Shown: positions 1 to 8,525, numbered from the stretch's first letter. The stretch: 64,000 bases of DNA from Ilyomonas sp964249755 (GCA_964249755.1 CAXUDB010000002.1:124001-188000); one strand, 5' to 3'. The notes: generated by a model not told the origin, from the letters alone. Numbers and translations are program-made.

Positions 1-243
1 GTGAATGAGTTTAAAGAAAAACAAACGCTGATAAAGATACAGGCCGACATCATTGTGCAACGTGAAACACAAAAGGCAATTTTATTGGGTGGGAAAGGCA
101 GCATGATTAAAAAATTAGGCACGCTTGCCCGAGCAGATATTGAACATTTCTTGCAACAGAAAGTCTTCCTTGAACTGTTTATAAAGGTGCGTCCCAAGTG
201 GCGTGACAACGATTTGCAGTTGAAAGAATATGGCTATTATTAA
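1..243 (+). CDS. era: GTPase Era, C-terminal fragment
   Basis: This is the C-terminal end of the GTPase Era, which binds the 3' end of 16S rRNA and helps 30S subunit maturation. The 80 visible residues correspond to the KH RNA-binding domain: a GGKGSMIKKLG stretch gives the GxxG loop, followed by a typical Era ending (LFIKVRPKWRDN). The GTPase domain must lie upstream of the window, so the GTG at base 1 is an internal codon and not a start. The gene is followed by der in the same direction after about 180 bases. The assignment rests on the KH motif and the characteristic C-terminus. Confidence 0.9.
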   Translation: MNEFKEKQTLIKIQADIIVQRETQKAILLGGKGSMIKKLGTLARADIEHFLQQKVFLELFIKVRPKWRDNDLQLKEYGYY

Positions 244-343
244 GCCGAAAGCAATGAGTTGTAGGTTAAAGATTTATTCCTGTGCATTATTGCAAACAGA
301 ATTGAAAAAATCAACTCTCAATTGTAATCACCAATTGCAATAG

Positions 344-414
344 TTATTACCCAAAGCTTATAACTCATTACCTGTAACTCACCACTTATAACTTACTACT
401 TACAACCTATCACT
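344..414. repeat. Degenerate AACTYAC-type short tandem repeat upstream of der
   Basis: The intergenic stretch before der is made of loosely repeated 10-12 base words (TAACTCATTA, TAACTCACCACTTATAACTTA, CTACTTACAACC). It carries no open frame of interest and ends directly at the TAnnTTTG-like promoter word of der. A similar pyrimidine/purine-skewed composition recurs at 14150-14165 and 17496-17570. Confidence 0.5.
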
Positions 415-422
415 TACTTTTG
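415..422 (+). promoter_or_regulatory. Putative -7 element (TACTTTTG) of der
   Basis: TACTTTTG matches the Bacteroidota -7 consensus TAnnTTTG exactly. It lies only five bases upstream of the der ATG, so a transcript starting there would be nearly leaderless. No convincing -33 TTTG is visible at the right distance. Confidence 0.4.
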
Positions 423-427
423 TCGCT

Positions 428-1771
428 ATGAGTTATACACTCGCCATCGTAGGCCGACCCAACGTAGGCAAAAGCACTTTTTTCAACCGTTTGTTAGAAC
501 AGCGCAAAGCCATTGTAGATGATGTAAGCGGCGTTACGCGCGACCGTCAGTATGGTGTTGCCGACTGGAACGGTAAATCTTTTAATGTCATTGACACCGG
601 CGGTTTTGTGCCAAATACCGAAGATATTTTTGAAAAAGAAATCCGCAAGCAGGTACGCATCGCCATTGACGAAGCCGATGCCATTGTATTCATGACGGAT
701 GCCGCCACTGGCGTTACCGAATTAGATGAAGCAATGGCTGATTTGCTGCGCCGTGCCATTAAACCTGTCTTCCTCACCGTAAATAAAGTAGATAACAATA
801 CGCGCCTGCTGGAAGCTTCGGAGTTCTATAGCCTGGGCTTTGAGAAGATTCATTTTCTTAGCAGCATGACGGGCACAGGTACCGGTGAGCTTTTGGATGA
901 AATCACCGCCTTGATGCCTGCCGGCGAAGCCCCTATTGAAGAAGAGGAAGGCGAAGAAAACGCAGAGGAGGAAACCGAAAAAGCGGTTCCCAAGTTTGCC
1001 ATCATCGGGCAGCCGAATGTGGGCAAATCGTCGTTGCTCAACGCTTTGATAGGTGAGGAGAGAACAATTGTGAGTGAGATTGCCGGCACCACGCGCGATA
1101 CGATTCATACGCACTACAACATGTTCCAAAAGGAGTTTGTGCTGATAGACACCGCTGGCATTAGGAAGAAAAGCAAAGAGAAAGACGATCTTGAATTTTA
1201 TTCCATCATCCGCGCCATTAAAGCGATGGATGAAGCCGATGTTTGTTTGCTGTTGCTGGATGCTGAAAAAGGAATTACCGCGCAGGATGTAAACATCTTT
1301 TCTTTAGCCACACGAAAAGGAAAAGGCATTGTAGTGCTGGTGAATAAATGGGATCTGATACCTAAAGAAACCAATACGGCACGAGATTATGAAAAAAGGC
1401 TGAAGGACAAAATCGCACCATTTACCGATGTGCCTGTCATCTTCATATCGGTGTATGAGAAGACCCGCATTTTTAAAGCCATGGAAGTGGCATTGGAAGT
1501 GTATCAAAACAAAACCCGCAAGGTGCCCACCAGCAAGCTAAACGAGGTGATGCTGAAGGCGATTGAAGCCTATCATGCACCCGTGGTGAGAGGCAATTCC
1601 ATCAAGATAAAATATGTAACGCAACTGCACACGCACGTTCCTTCGTTTGCTTTTTTTACCAACTATCCGGATGATATTAAAACGCCTTATCGCAATTATT
1701 TAGAAAATCAGTTGCGGCAGAGTTTCGATTTTAAAGGCGTACCAATCAGAATTTTCTTTAGGAAAAAGTAG
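428..1771 (+). CDS. der: Ribosome biogenesis GTPase Der (EngA)
   Basis: Der is a tandem-GTPase protein needed for assembly of the 50S ribosomal subunit. The 447-residue product has two complete G domains. The first has P-loop GRPNVGKST at residues 9-17, DTGG near 57 and NKVD near 119. The second has GQPNVGKS at 194-201, then DTAG and NKWD. A C-terminal KH-like domain follows. Between the G domains is an unusually acidic Glu-rich linker (about residues 166-186). The ATG at 428 gives the standard N-terminus SYTLAIVGRPNVGKS. No Shine-Dalgarno is present, as usual in Bacteroidota. It follows era, another ribosome-assembly GTPase. Confidence 0.97.
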   Translation: MSYTLAIVGRPNVGKSTFFNRLLEQRKAIVDDVSGVTRDRQYGVADWNGKSFNVIDTGGFVPNTEDIFEKEIRKQVRIAIDEADAIVFMTDAATGVTELDEAMADLLRRAIKPVFLTVNKVDNNTRLLEASEFYSLGFEKIHFLSSMTGTGTGELLDEITALMPAGEAPIEEEEGEENAEEETEKAVPKFAIIGQPNVGKSSLLNALIGEERTIVSEIAGTTRDTIHTHYNMFQKEFVLIDTAGIRKKSKEKDDLEFYSIIRAIKAMDEADVCLLLLDAEKGITAQDVNIFSLATRKGKGIVVLVNKWDLIPKETNTARDYEKRLKDKIAPFTDVPVIFISVYEKTRIFKAMEVALEVYQNKTRKVPTSKLNEVMLKAIEAYHAPVVRGNSIKIKYVTQLHTHVPSFAFFTNYPDDIKTPYRNYLENQLRQSFDFKGVPIRIFFRKK

Positions 1772-1920
1772 GTCTTGATCCATGGTTTTATGTAATTGTT
1801 ACGATTATGCAGATGCGAATGGATAGGAACACAAATCATAAAACAGCTCAACAGTGATTGTGGGCAAAAAGTAGTAACTGGGCTACATATTAGAGCGATC
1901 TCACTCGTCCTATAAAAAAG

Positions 1921-1948
1921 AAAAGCATTGCTGTTCAGCAATGCTTTT
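1921..1948. terminator. Bidirectional terminator hairpin between der and the phosphohexomutase
   Basis: A perfect hairpin with arms AGCATTGCT and AGCAATGCT and a short loop is flanked by A-runs on one side and T-runs on the other. It can end the converging transcripts on both strands. Confidence 0.75.
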
Positions 1949-1969
1949 CTATACAAAACAGACGATGAA

Positions 1970-3697
1970 TTATTTTAGTTTCATATCGGTAATAATTGCC
2001 TGGATACGATTCTGCAGCTTTTGGTGCGTGGCTTCGTATTCTTCTTCCCGTTCAAGAATGGTGTGCACGCTGAAGTAGAATTTAATCTTCGGTTCTGTTC
2101 CCGACGGGCGAGCCGATATTTTGGTGCCGTCGGCGAGTTTAAACTGCAACACATTACTCTTCGGAAGCGTAATATCCCACTCTTCACCGGTAATTAAATT
2201 CCTGCCTTTTCTCACATCATAATCCAGCACTTCCAGCACCGGCGAGCCATTGATTTCTTTAGGCGGATTGGCGCGGTAGCTTTGCATCATTTCAGCAATT
2301 TCTTCCTGCCCGCGCATGCCTTTTTTCGTAATGCTGATAAGGCTTTCGAGATAGAAGCCATATTGCTTATACAACTCAATGAGCTTATCAAACAACGTCA
2401 TGCCTTTGTTCTTCAGATAAGCTGTCATTTCGCAGAGAAAAGCCACAGCGGAAACCGCATCTTTATCGCGAAGCTGGTCGCCTACCATCATTCCAAAACT
2501 TTCTTCGCCGCCGATGATGTAATTTTCTTTGCCTTCTTTCTCTTTTATCAGTTCGGCTATCCATTTAAAACCGGTAAGCACATTGTAGCAGGCTACACCA
2601 TTCAGTGTGGCAATCTGGTCAATCAGCTCGGTAGTAACAATGGTCTTTATCACCATGTCGTTTGGTTTCGCAAGGGCAGCCGCTTTGCGGGCTTCAATCA
2701 TGTAAGCGCAGGCAAGCACTGCCGTTTGATTACCATTCAGGAGCGTCCACTTGCCATTGTTGTCCTTCACGCCAATGCCAACGCGGTCAGCATCAGGATC
2801 GGTACCTAATAAAATATCTGCGTCTATTTCCTGCGCTTTCTTTAGCGCTAAGTTCATTGCTTCTGCTTCTTCAGGGTTGGGATAGTTTACCGTTGGAAAA
2901 TTGCCATCCGGCTGTTCCTGCTCTTTTACAATGGTTACATTATCAAACCCAAACGCAGCCAGTGTTTGCGGAACGAGCATGATACCGCTACCATGGATAG
3001 GTGTGTACACAATTTTCAGGTCGTGCTCTTTCTTTATCACCAGCGGGTTCACGCTCAGGTTTTTTACCATGTTGATGTAAGCTTCATCAATCTCTTTACC
3101 TACCAAGGTGATGTTGCTTTCTCCGCCTGTCCATTTCACATCATCCACGCTGCTGATGGCATCCACTTCCGTAATCACATTTTTATCGTGCGGCGGCACC
3201 AATTGGCCACCATCATTCCAATACGCTTTGTAGCCATTGTATTCTTTAGGGTTGTGAGAGGCTGTGCAGATAACGCCTGCCTGGCATTGCAGATGGCGGA
3301 TGGTGAAAGACAGTTCCGGCGTAGGGCGCAGCGCTTCGAAGAGAAACACTTTAATGCCATTAGCGCCGAACACATTAGCGGTGGTTTCGGCAAAGAAGCG
3401 GCTGTTGTTGCGGCTGTCATGCGCAATGGCTACTTTTATTTCCGCGTCGCCATAGGTTTTCTTCAGATAATTGGCAAATCCTTGCGTGGCCATGCCTACG
3501 GTATATTTGTTCATACGGTTGGTGCCCACGCCCATAATGCCACGCAGACCACCGGTTCCAAACTCAAGATTGCGATAGAAAGATTCTGTTAAATCATCCG
3601 GATTTTCTTCCTGCAGTTTCCTGACAGCTTCCTTTGTCTGGTCATCGTAATTGCCGTTGAGCCAGGTATTCACTTTTTGTTCAATAGCAGCATCCAT
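1970..3697 (-). CDS. Phosphoglucomutase/phosphomannomutase (alpha-D-phosphohexomutase)
   Basis: The enzyme interconverts hexose 1- and 6-phosphates (glucose or mannose) through a phosphoserine intermediate, and feeds glycogen, cell-wall and nucleotide-sugar synthesis. The 575-residue length fits the long phosphomannomutase/PGM2-like branch. Visible motifs are the catalytic serine loop TASHNP (residues 145-150), the metal-binding DPDADR (300-305), the sugar-specificity loop GGEESFG (396-402) and the phosphate-binding PSGTEPKIKFY near the C-terminus. Substrate preference cannot be read from sequence alone. It is transcribed toward der and ends at a shared hairpin. Confidence 0.93.
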   Translation of the reverse strand: MDAAIEQKVNTWLNGNYDDQTKEAVRKLQEENPDDLTESFYRNLEFGTGGLRGIMGVGTNRMNKYTVGMATQGFANYLKKTYGDAEIKVAIAHDSRNNSRFFAETTANVFGANGIKVFLFEALRPTPELSFTIRHLQCQAGVICTASHNPKEYNGYKAYWNDGGQLVPPHDKNVITEVDAISSVDDVKWTGGESNITLVGKEIDEAYINMVKNLSVNPLVIKKEHDLKIVYTPIHGSGIMLVPQTLAAFGFDNVTIVKEQEQPDGNFPTVNYPNPEEAEAMNLALKKAQEIDADILLGTDPDADRVGIGVKDNNGKWTLLNGNQTAVLACAYMIEARKAAALAKPNDMVIKTIVTTELIDQIATLNGVACYNVLTGFKWIAELIKEKEGKENYIIGGEESFGMMVGDQLRDKDAVSAVAFLCEMTAYLKNKGMTLFDKLIELYKQYGFYLESLISITKKGMRGQEEIAEMMQSYRANPPKEINGSPVLEVLDYDVRKGRNLITGEEWDITLPKSNVLQFKLADGTKISARPSGTEPKIKFYFSVHTILEREEEYEATHQKLQNRIQAIITDMKLK

Positions 3698-3945
3698 AGA
3701 ATAAGATTAATTGATTTTTGTAAGCGTAATCCTCAACAAATTATATGCAAGTATAGGAAAAAGGAATTGTGATTAACCAGATGAATGTTTCTTATTATTA
3801 ATAGGATTGCCGCAGCGCAAAACCGGCTGCCTTTGTTTTTAGTGTCCGTTTTCACTAGCAAACGTCTGGCTAAGATTAAGTAGTTGCTCTTATGTTATAA
3901 AAAATTAAGTTATAAAAGAATCACTATATTTCGCCCCGAAACGAA

Positions 3946-4746
3946 ATGCCAATGGCTAACACATATTCGGTAACGGCGCAGTCGCAGTTACAAAGGATGT
4001 TCGACACCTGTATTATAAAAGAAATAAGGTACCCCGAAATAGATAATTGCCTAAAGCAAATTGTAAAAAATAAGAACCGTTATGTCTCCGTATCCGGCAA
4101 GTTTAGCATACCCTGGTATGTAACCGGAATACTGCACGCCAGCATCTGCGGCTGCGATTTTAAAATTCACCTGCACAATGGCGATTCGCTCAATGGCCGC
4201 ACCATCAGCATCCCGATAGGTTTTCCAAAGAGAGGGCGTCCGCCTTTTAGCTGGGAGCAAAGTGCAGAAGATGCCCTGCAATTTTATGGTCTGCTAAAAT
4301 GGAGCGACTGGAGCATTCCCGGCATATTGTATAATCTCGAAATTATAAGGCGCGACGAGTATGAAGCGAATGAAACCCGGAGTTTAAAACTCTGGAACTT
4401 TAGCAACCACTGTACAGAAGCAAAGGAAAGCGGAGAGGGCAAATGCGGTGGAGCCGTGTTGCTGCGCCGCATGGCAGAGAAACACTTATTACCTATGGAA
4501 ACAAGTTACCAGCACCGGCTGGCCGATATCGTTAAAGTAGGAAGCGAAGTGCCTTATTCGCCCACAAAAAAACTGTCTAAAACCTGCGAGTTGCAGAAGC
4601 TGCTGAACCTAAGCGGCGCTTACCTGCGCGAAGACGGCAAGGCGGGTGTTTTTACAGCCAATGCCTACCATGCAATTACTAATCATTATTTAAGTGGCGA
4701 CCCGGAAGACTCCTTATTGTCTGTTTCAACAAGCCCGGGGTATTGA
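3946..4746 (+). CDS. Lysozyme-like / peptidoglycan-binding family protein, possibly catalytically altered
   Basis: The 266-residue product resembles a family of bacterial lysozyme-like proteins with the signatures HLHNGD, a WSIPGILY segment, LWNFSNH and CGGAVLLRRMAE. Its C-terminal part, with LLNLSGAYLREDGKAG and YLSGDP, looks like the peptidoglycan-binding tail of that family. In relatives as I recall them, a Glu lies just after the PWY..I.H segment, where this protein reads HASICGCDF. The NG-GY motif after LYNLE is likewise replaced by RRDEY. It may therefore be a non-catalytic binder or a divergent enzyme. No signal peptide is visible. A second in-frame ATG lies at 3952. TATATTTC at 3925-3932 could be the -7 element. 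The family call is from memory of motifs and should be treated as probable. Confidence 0.55.
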   Translation: MPMANTYSVTAQSQLQRMFDTCIIKEIRYPEIDNCLKQIVKNKNRYVSVSGKFSIPWYVTGILHASICGCDFKIHLHNGDSLNGRTISIPIGFPKRGRPPFSWEQSAEDALQFYGLLKWSDWSIPGILYNLEIIRRDEYEANETRSLKLWNFSNHCTEAKESGEGKCGGAVLLRRMAEKHLLPMETSYQHRLADIVKVGSEVPYSPTKKLSKTCELQKLLNLSGAYLREDGKAGVFTANAYHAITNHYLSGDPEDSLLSVSTSPGY

Positions 4747-4883
4747 TTTCTTTAATTTTAAATTAATCTTTATTTAAGCTGTTTTAAAGCCAACTGATAA
4801 CCAGTTATGAAATCTTTTTAACAATTTTGCTAAGGGATTTTTTCAAAGCATTAATTTATCCACACAAAGCAAAACTGTTTTAT

Positions 4884-5357
4884 ATGAATCTCTCTCTACT
4901 TCCAAAATCAAAACCAGTATCGGTGCAAAGTTCCGTCCGGAACATCGTAATCATTGACGATGATTCCTGCCACAACATTGTTTGCGCGCTTTCGCTGAAA
5001 AAGTTTTTTAAGACTGCCAACATTAACGTCATGGGCTTTACCAATGCGTATGAAGGCTTAGATCATCTGCGAAGCCTTACCGGCAACTCGGCTTCCAAAA
5101 CCATTTTGTTTTTAGATATCAATATGCCTTCGCTTTCCGGCTGGGAAGTGCTGGCAAAGCTTGAGGCTATGCCCAGGCAGGTAAAAGAAAACCTGATTGT
5201 ATATATACTGTCTTCTAACATTACCGCCTCCGACCGGGCAACTTCGTATGCTTTTTCCTTTGTAAAAGGTTGCCTCGAAAAGCCCTTGCTGGATCATCTT
5301 ATTTTCATTTCGGAAGAACTGACCGAGATAGCACTGATGGAAAAAATGTATGCCTGA
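4884..5357 (+). CDS. Single-domain response regulator receiver protein (CheY-like)
   Basis: This is a stand-alone receiver domain of about 157 residues that would accept phosphate from a histidine kinase and act through protein contacts, because no output domain follows. It shows the acidic pair at the start (IIDDDS), the phospho-acceptor Asp in LFLDINMPSLSGWE, a Ser in the switch position (YILSSN) and the conserved Lys in CLEKPL. An in-frame TTG at 4827 would add 19 residues that look like junk, so I take the ATG at 4884. No kinase gene is nearby. It could act in motility or a phosphorelay. Confidence 0.85.
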   Translation: MNLSLLPKSKPVSVQSSVRNIVIIDDDSCHNIVCALSLKKFFKTANINVMGFTNAYEGLDHLRSLTGNSASKTILFLDINMPSLSGWEVLAKLEAMPRQVKENLIVYILSSNITASDRATSYAFSFVKGCLEKPLLDHLIFISEELTEIALMEKMYA

Positions 5358-5383
5358 TTGGCTTTGCTCCATAGCATAAAACA

Positions 5384-5414
5384 AAAGGGCAACGCCACCC
5401 CGGCATTGCCCTTT
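5384..5414 (+). terminator. Rho-independent terminator after the receiver gene
   Basis: The arms AAAGGGCAA and TTGCCCTTT form a perfect 9-bp stem directly downstream of the receiver stop codon. The rest of the 5415-5715 stretch shows no supportable gene. A 65-codon open frame there lacks coding character. Confidence 0.75.
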
Positions 5415-5715
5415 AATATTGAAATACCCTCTTTATTCCTCTTGGCTGCTATCTTGTAGGAAAACTTTAAGGTAACGGCTTACGGCTTTCATTTTTTGTT
5501 ATTCATTCCTTCCTTCAACCATTTACAGATACACTTTAATACTTTAGCTTCTGTGCTTGCTAAATCTGTTAGTAAGTTGAAGCCGGGCGGCTTTTTTTAC
5601 ATGGGTAAATGCGGTAAATTTGCCCTTCCATTTACCGCACACAACGTTATTTACTACCTCAACAAAAGCTGTATTGAATTGAATTTTTTTTGAAAGAGAA
5701 AAGAAAGGAAGAACT

Positions 5716-5985
5716 ATGTATTCGTATGAACTTTTAGAAAAAGAATGTTACTATATCGTGCAGTTGCAACCCGGCGTGCCGCTGTCGCTGTTGCAGGTGA
5801 AGGTGGTGACCGACAACTGCCTTTTCATCATCAACTATAATGAAACCGTAGAAATGCAGTGGGTAAAAAAATCGGATGGCATTCATGATATTATCGAATG
5901 CCTGAGCGACGATGCCGCACGGCAGTGGCTCACTGTTTACAATAACAGCGAAGACGCCTCCTACTACGAAGGCGAGGAGGAATAA
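5716..5985 (+). CDS. Small conserved-looking hypothetical protein (89 aa)
   Basis: I do not recognise this gene. It encodes an acidic 89-residue protein without signal peptide or membrane segment, with alternating hydrophobic patterns compatible with a small beta-rich fold (YIVQLQPGVPLSLLQVKVV) and an acidic tail (SYYEGEEE). The ATG follows a purine-rich stretch (AAAGAAAGGAAG). A signal-peptide gene lies 58 bases downstream in the same direction, so the two may be cotranscribed. It is supported as coding by composition and position rather than by homology. Confidence 0.55.
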   Translation: MYSYELLEKECYYIVQLQPGVPLSLLQVKVVTDNCLFIINYNETVEMQWVKKSDGIHDIIECLSDDAARQWLTVYNNSEDASYYEGEEE

Positions 5986-6043
5986 AGAAGAATGAAAAAT
6001 AATCACCGCGTCGGCGGCGTTTGGTAAGTATACAATTGGGGTT

Positions 6044-6724
6044 ATGATATTAAAGTACGCTTTGTTTTTAGGAATGCTGATAGCCGCAGGCGGCAGTTTT
6101 GCCCAGTGCAAGACCTACATGATAGGTGTGCGTGGCGATACGCTGAACTGTACCGACAAGGCAGGTTTAAAGCAAGGCAAATGGGTGGTGCACACGCCCG
6201 AATTGCGCGGCGAGCCCGGCTTCGACCAGGAAGGTGTGTTTGTGAATAGCAAGAAAGAAGGTACCTGGCGCACCTATAGCCTGCAGGGCGATCTGCAGGC
6301 AGTGGAGAACTACAAATGGGGTTTTAAAAACGGCAAGAGCCAATACTTTAGCCTGCTGGGACCGTTGCGCGAAGAAAGCTGGAAAGCGGTGAACCCCGAT
6401 AACCCCTACGACACCGTGGATGTGTATGATCTGGACGACCCGAACAAGATTACCCAGCGCGTAGTGAAGGTGGAAGGCAGTAGTTACCGGCAAGGCACCT
6501 GGACCTACTACGACCCCAGCACCGGCACCATTTACAAAACCGAGAACTATGTGTTCGATAAAATTCAGTCGCCATTTACGCGAAACCTGGCACCTGCCGC
6601 CGGTGGGGATAGTCTGGCTACGGCAAAGAAAAAAACGAAACCACCTGCCGAAGTAGCCGAATATGAAAAGAAAAACAGTGGCAAGAAAAAGATAAAGGTG
6701 CGGGACGGGAATACGGGATATTAA
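6044..6724 (+). CDS. Secreted MORN-repeat-like protein
   Basis: The 226-residue product begins with a signal peptide (MILKYALFLGMLIAAGGSFAQ, cleavage after Ala-Gln). It contains several short G-x-W-x-x-Y units (KQGKWVVHT, KEGTWRTYS, KNGKSQYFS, RQGTWTYYD) typical of MORN-like repeats found in many secreted Bacteroidota proteins. The C-terminus is Lys-rich and low in complexity. The repeats usually form a beta-sheet scaffold. No enzymatic motif is seen, so a structural or envelope-associated role is only inferred. It is followed by a hairpin terminator, and then by the convergent accessory island. Confidence 0.6.
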   Translation: MILKYALFLGMLIAAGGSFAQCKTYMIGVRGDTLNCTDKAGLKQGKWVVHTPELRGEPGFDQEGVFVNSKKEGTWRTYSLQGDLQAVENYKWGFKNGKSQYFSLLGPLREESWKAVNPDNPYDTVDVYDLDDPNKITQRVVKVEGSSYRQGTWTYYDPSTGTIYKTENYVFDKIQSPFTRNLAPAAGGDSLATAKKKTKPPAEVAEYEKKNSGKKKIKVRDGNTGY

Positions 6725-6744
6725 GTGTTGAAAGATAGTATTTG

Positions 6745-6779
6745 AAACAGCTGGGGCGGAATGCTTCGGCTGTTTTTTG
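6745..6779 (+). terminator. Terminator after the MORN-like gene
   Basis: The arms AAACAGC and GCTGTTT are separated by a 17-base loop and followed by a T-run. It closes the plus-strand unit just before the cassette-like array begins. Confidence 0.6.
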
Positions 6780-6785
6780 TTTTAG

Positions 6786-6916
6786 GGTAACGGTTCACTG
6801 CTTGCTGATCGTAGCGGCATTAGCATTCCATCAGCTCAAATCTAGAGATGAAGATGAAAAGAGAACTGCTGCTGAATGGCTTGAGGTCAGCTGCTATGGC
6901 AGCAAGCATTTGTCAG
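6786..6916 (-). repeat. attC-like imperfect palindromic repeat A
   Basis: This is a 130-base imperfect inverted repeat directly downstream of the minus-strand lipoprotein gene, whose stop codon lies inside its outer arm. CTGCTTGCTG at 6798-6807 pairs with CAGCAAGCAT at 6900-6909 (9 of 10). The inner arm pairs TAGCGG with GCTGCTA less perfectly. Read on the minus strand it ends in ACCGTTACCC. It is clearly homologous to repeat B over its whole length, including the loop words TAGCATTC and AGCTCAAAT. Confidence 0.75.
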
Positions 6917-7623
6917 CGGCTGTACGTTTTTGTCTTACTGCCATTATCTGTTCTATAAGCGATTACAAGAGATTTGTTTGTCAATTCTTTAATCTTAATA
7001 CGGTTAAGAATTTCTGGTTCGTCAAAAACATAGCTTGGAAAATTAAAAATTTCTCTTCGTTTTGTCGCAACGTTGTACAAAATCATTTTGTCTTTCGGAG
7101 ATGGAACGTCTTTGTCACAATAAAGAAGAATTTCCTGCTTTTCATCCGCATCAATTCCATAAGCCCATTGTTCTATTATATTTCGTCCGGTTGTCTTTTC
7201 AATTAATTCAACCTGATGAGGATTACTCATACTAGTCGAGTGAACCAAAACAAAATAATGGGTAAAGTCTACACCTATATAGCCTAAGTTTTTATAAGGT
7301 AACCCTCTTGACATCGACGACAATTCAGCGATTGTACGGTTCCTTTTTTTGAGATATAAATATTCGCTACTGTCATCAACCTTACATGAAATTGAGTAGC
7401 CGCCCTTTAAAGCTGTATCAAAATCGTCAGTGTACTGATGTTCTTCCTGCTGTTCTTGTTGTCTTGAATGAACACTGTCCGTTATTGATTGTTTGTTTGT
7501 GTCAGTAAGACTATTGTTAACTACAAGCTTTGCTGCATCAGGTTTAAATGCATTATCAGTCTTGTTGCTGTTACAAGAAAGAGTCAGAAGAAGTAATGGT
7601 AATAAAAATTTGAAAGGTGTCAT
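6913..7623 (-). CDS. Hypothetical lipoprotein, cassette-like gene 3
   Basis: I do not recognise the family. The 236-residue product has a short hydrophobic signal sequence ending in a lipobox (LLTLSC, Cys at about residue 17) followed by a Ser/Asn/Asp-rich spacer, so it should be an outer- or inner-membrane lipoprotein. The remaining region is mixed alpha/beta without motifs I know. The ATG lies about 13 bases from the boundary of repeat B, and the stop codon falls in the outer arm of repeat A. The gene therefore fills the space between two repeats exactly, as an integron cassette gene does. It is visibly richer in A and T than the neighbouring housekeeping genes. Confidence 0.65.
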   Translation of the reverse strand: MTPFKFLLPLLLLTLSCNSNKTDNAFKPDAAKLVVNNSLTDTNKQSITDSVHSRQQEQQEEHQYTDDFDTALKGGYSISCKVDDSSEYLYLKKRNRTIAELSSMSRGLPYKNLGYIGVDFTHYFVLVHSTSMSNPHQVELIEKTTGRNIIEQWAYGIDADEKQEILLYCDKDVPSPKDKMILYNVATKRREIFNFPSYVFDEPEILNRIKIKELTNKSLVIAYRTDNGSKTKTYSR

Positions 7624-7631
7624 TTTGTATA

Positions 7632-7768
7632 GCCTACAACGGTCCGCTGCTTGCTGAACGTAGCGGAAGTAGCATTCTGTAAGCTCAAATGTAGAGAGAA
7701 AGATGATAAGAGAGGTGTAGTTGAATGTAAGGTGTTAGCCGCTATCGCAGCAAGCAAATGTTGTGCGT
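7632..7768 (-). repeat. attC-like imperfect palindromic repeat B
   Basis: Three nested arm pairs are visible. The outer pair is ACAAC (7636-7640) with GTTGT (7760-7764). The middle pair is CTGCTTGCTG (7647-7656) with CAGCAAGCAA (7748-7757). The inner pair is TAGCGG (7661-7666) with CCGCTA (7739-7744), a perfect match. On the minus strand it begins seven bases after the stop of the upstream gene and ends in GACCGTTGTAGGC, 13 bases before the next ATG. It shares loop sequence with repeat A. Confidence 0.8.
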
Positions 7769-7773
7769 TCGTA

Positions 7774-8280
7774 CTAATTTTTGTTCTGCTTTTGTTTTTC
7801 CCAGTATTCATTTGCAATTTTTTGTCTGCCGGAAATAATCAATTCATCCATAGAAACCGGGTCAAAATTGTCAGCCATAACAAAGAACTTTGTAGTAACA
7901 GTATTGTCGGTTCCATAATCTTTGTCAACTGTGAACGTCTCACCAACTTGTGTACTGCCAAGTTTGTCAGACATAATCTGTTTTAACTTTCTTAAGTCGT
8001 CTAATGTTCCTGCAAAATAACCATTTGTAATTACAGGTTTGTCCCACGTCATAATTTTTAAGTAACTGTAAGGTCCATAATGGTCATGCTCTGAAAGTTC
8101 ATTGTTGGCTGGATGATTTATGTATTCATTAAGAAGATTTATAAAGTTTTGTAAACCCTTTCTGGTACCAAAAAATCTCCATTGATTAACGCTAATTCTT
8201 TCGTCAAAGTCGTAGTAAAAGCCAAGCTGTCTCCATTCATCTTCTAGTCTTTGATCAAAATCATACTTTTTATCTGTCAT
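7774..8280 (-). CDS. Hypothetical cytosolic protein, cassette-like gene 2
   Basis: The 168-residue product has no signal peptide. It starts with an acidic helix (MTDKKYDFDQRLEDEWRQLG) and contains RFFGTRKGLQNFINLLNEYI and HDHYGPYSYLKIMTWD. That arrangement reminds me of small immunity-type proteins such as the Imm32 group, but I cannot confirm it. The ATG lies about 50 bases after the GACCGTTGTACG end of repeat C, and the stop lies directly before repeat B. No toxin gene is adjacent, so an immunity role would be orphan. The coding call is good, the function unknown. Confidence 0.65.
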   Translation of the reverse strand: MTDKKYDFDQRLEDEWRQLGFYYDFDERISVNQWRFFGTRKGLQNFINLLNEYINHPANNELSEHDHYGPYSYLKIMTWDKPVITNGYFAGTLDDLRKLKQIMSDKLGSTQVGETFTVDKDYGTDNTVTTKFFVMADNFDPVSMDELIISGRQKIANEYWEKQKQNKN

Positions 8281-8327
8281 AATGTGTCGAGATGAATATT
8301 TGCCGTAAATATTTTAGTGGAAGCATG

Positions 8328-8525
8328 GCGTACAACGGTCAGGGCTTGCTGCTGTACTGGAATTTATGTTCGTCCAGCCCAGAACTGAAGCCCAGTAGAA
8401 TTACAAACATTGATGTTAAGAACAAAAGCTGAATAAATTCAGTCAGCCCGAACCACTGCTGATAGCGAACAAAAAGATGAGGAATCATTCGTCCGCCAGA
8501 ATAGCAGCAAACCCCATGTTAGCCG
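8328..8525 (-). repeat. attC-like imperfect palindromic repeat C (long form)
   Basis: The arms GGGCTTGCTGCT (8342-8353) and AGCAGCAAACCC (8503-8514) match in 11 of 12 positions. They are followed inward by a symmetrical 3-base bulge and then CTGG (8357-8360) with CCAG (8496-8499). Outer elements are TACAACGG at 8331-8338 and GTTAGCCGC at 8518-8526. The loop is about 135 bases and does not resemble the A/B loops. On the minus strand it starts a few bases after a stop codon and ends in GACCGTTGTACGCC, almost the same end as repeat B. Confidence 0.75.

Noticed and set aside
5496..5693. 65-codon open frame after the receiver gene
   Set aside because: Starts at TTG, poor coding character, no neighbour relation. 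The region is a normal spacer after a terminator.
6742..7206. 154-codon plus-strand open frame across repeat A
   Set aside because: It runs antisense to the lipoprotein gene and through the palindrome. The minus-strand frame has a signal peptide with lipobox and is clearly the real one.
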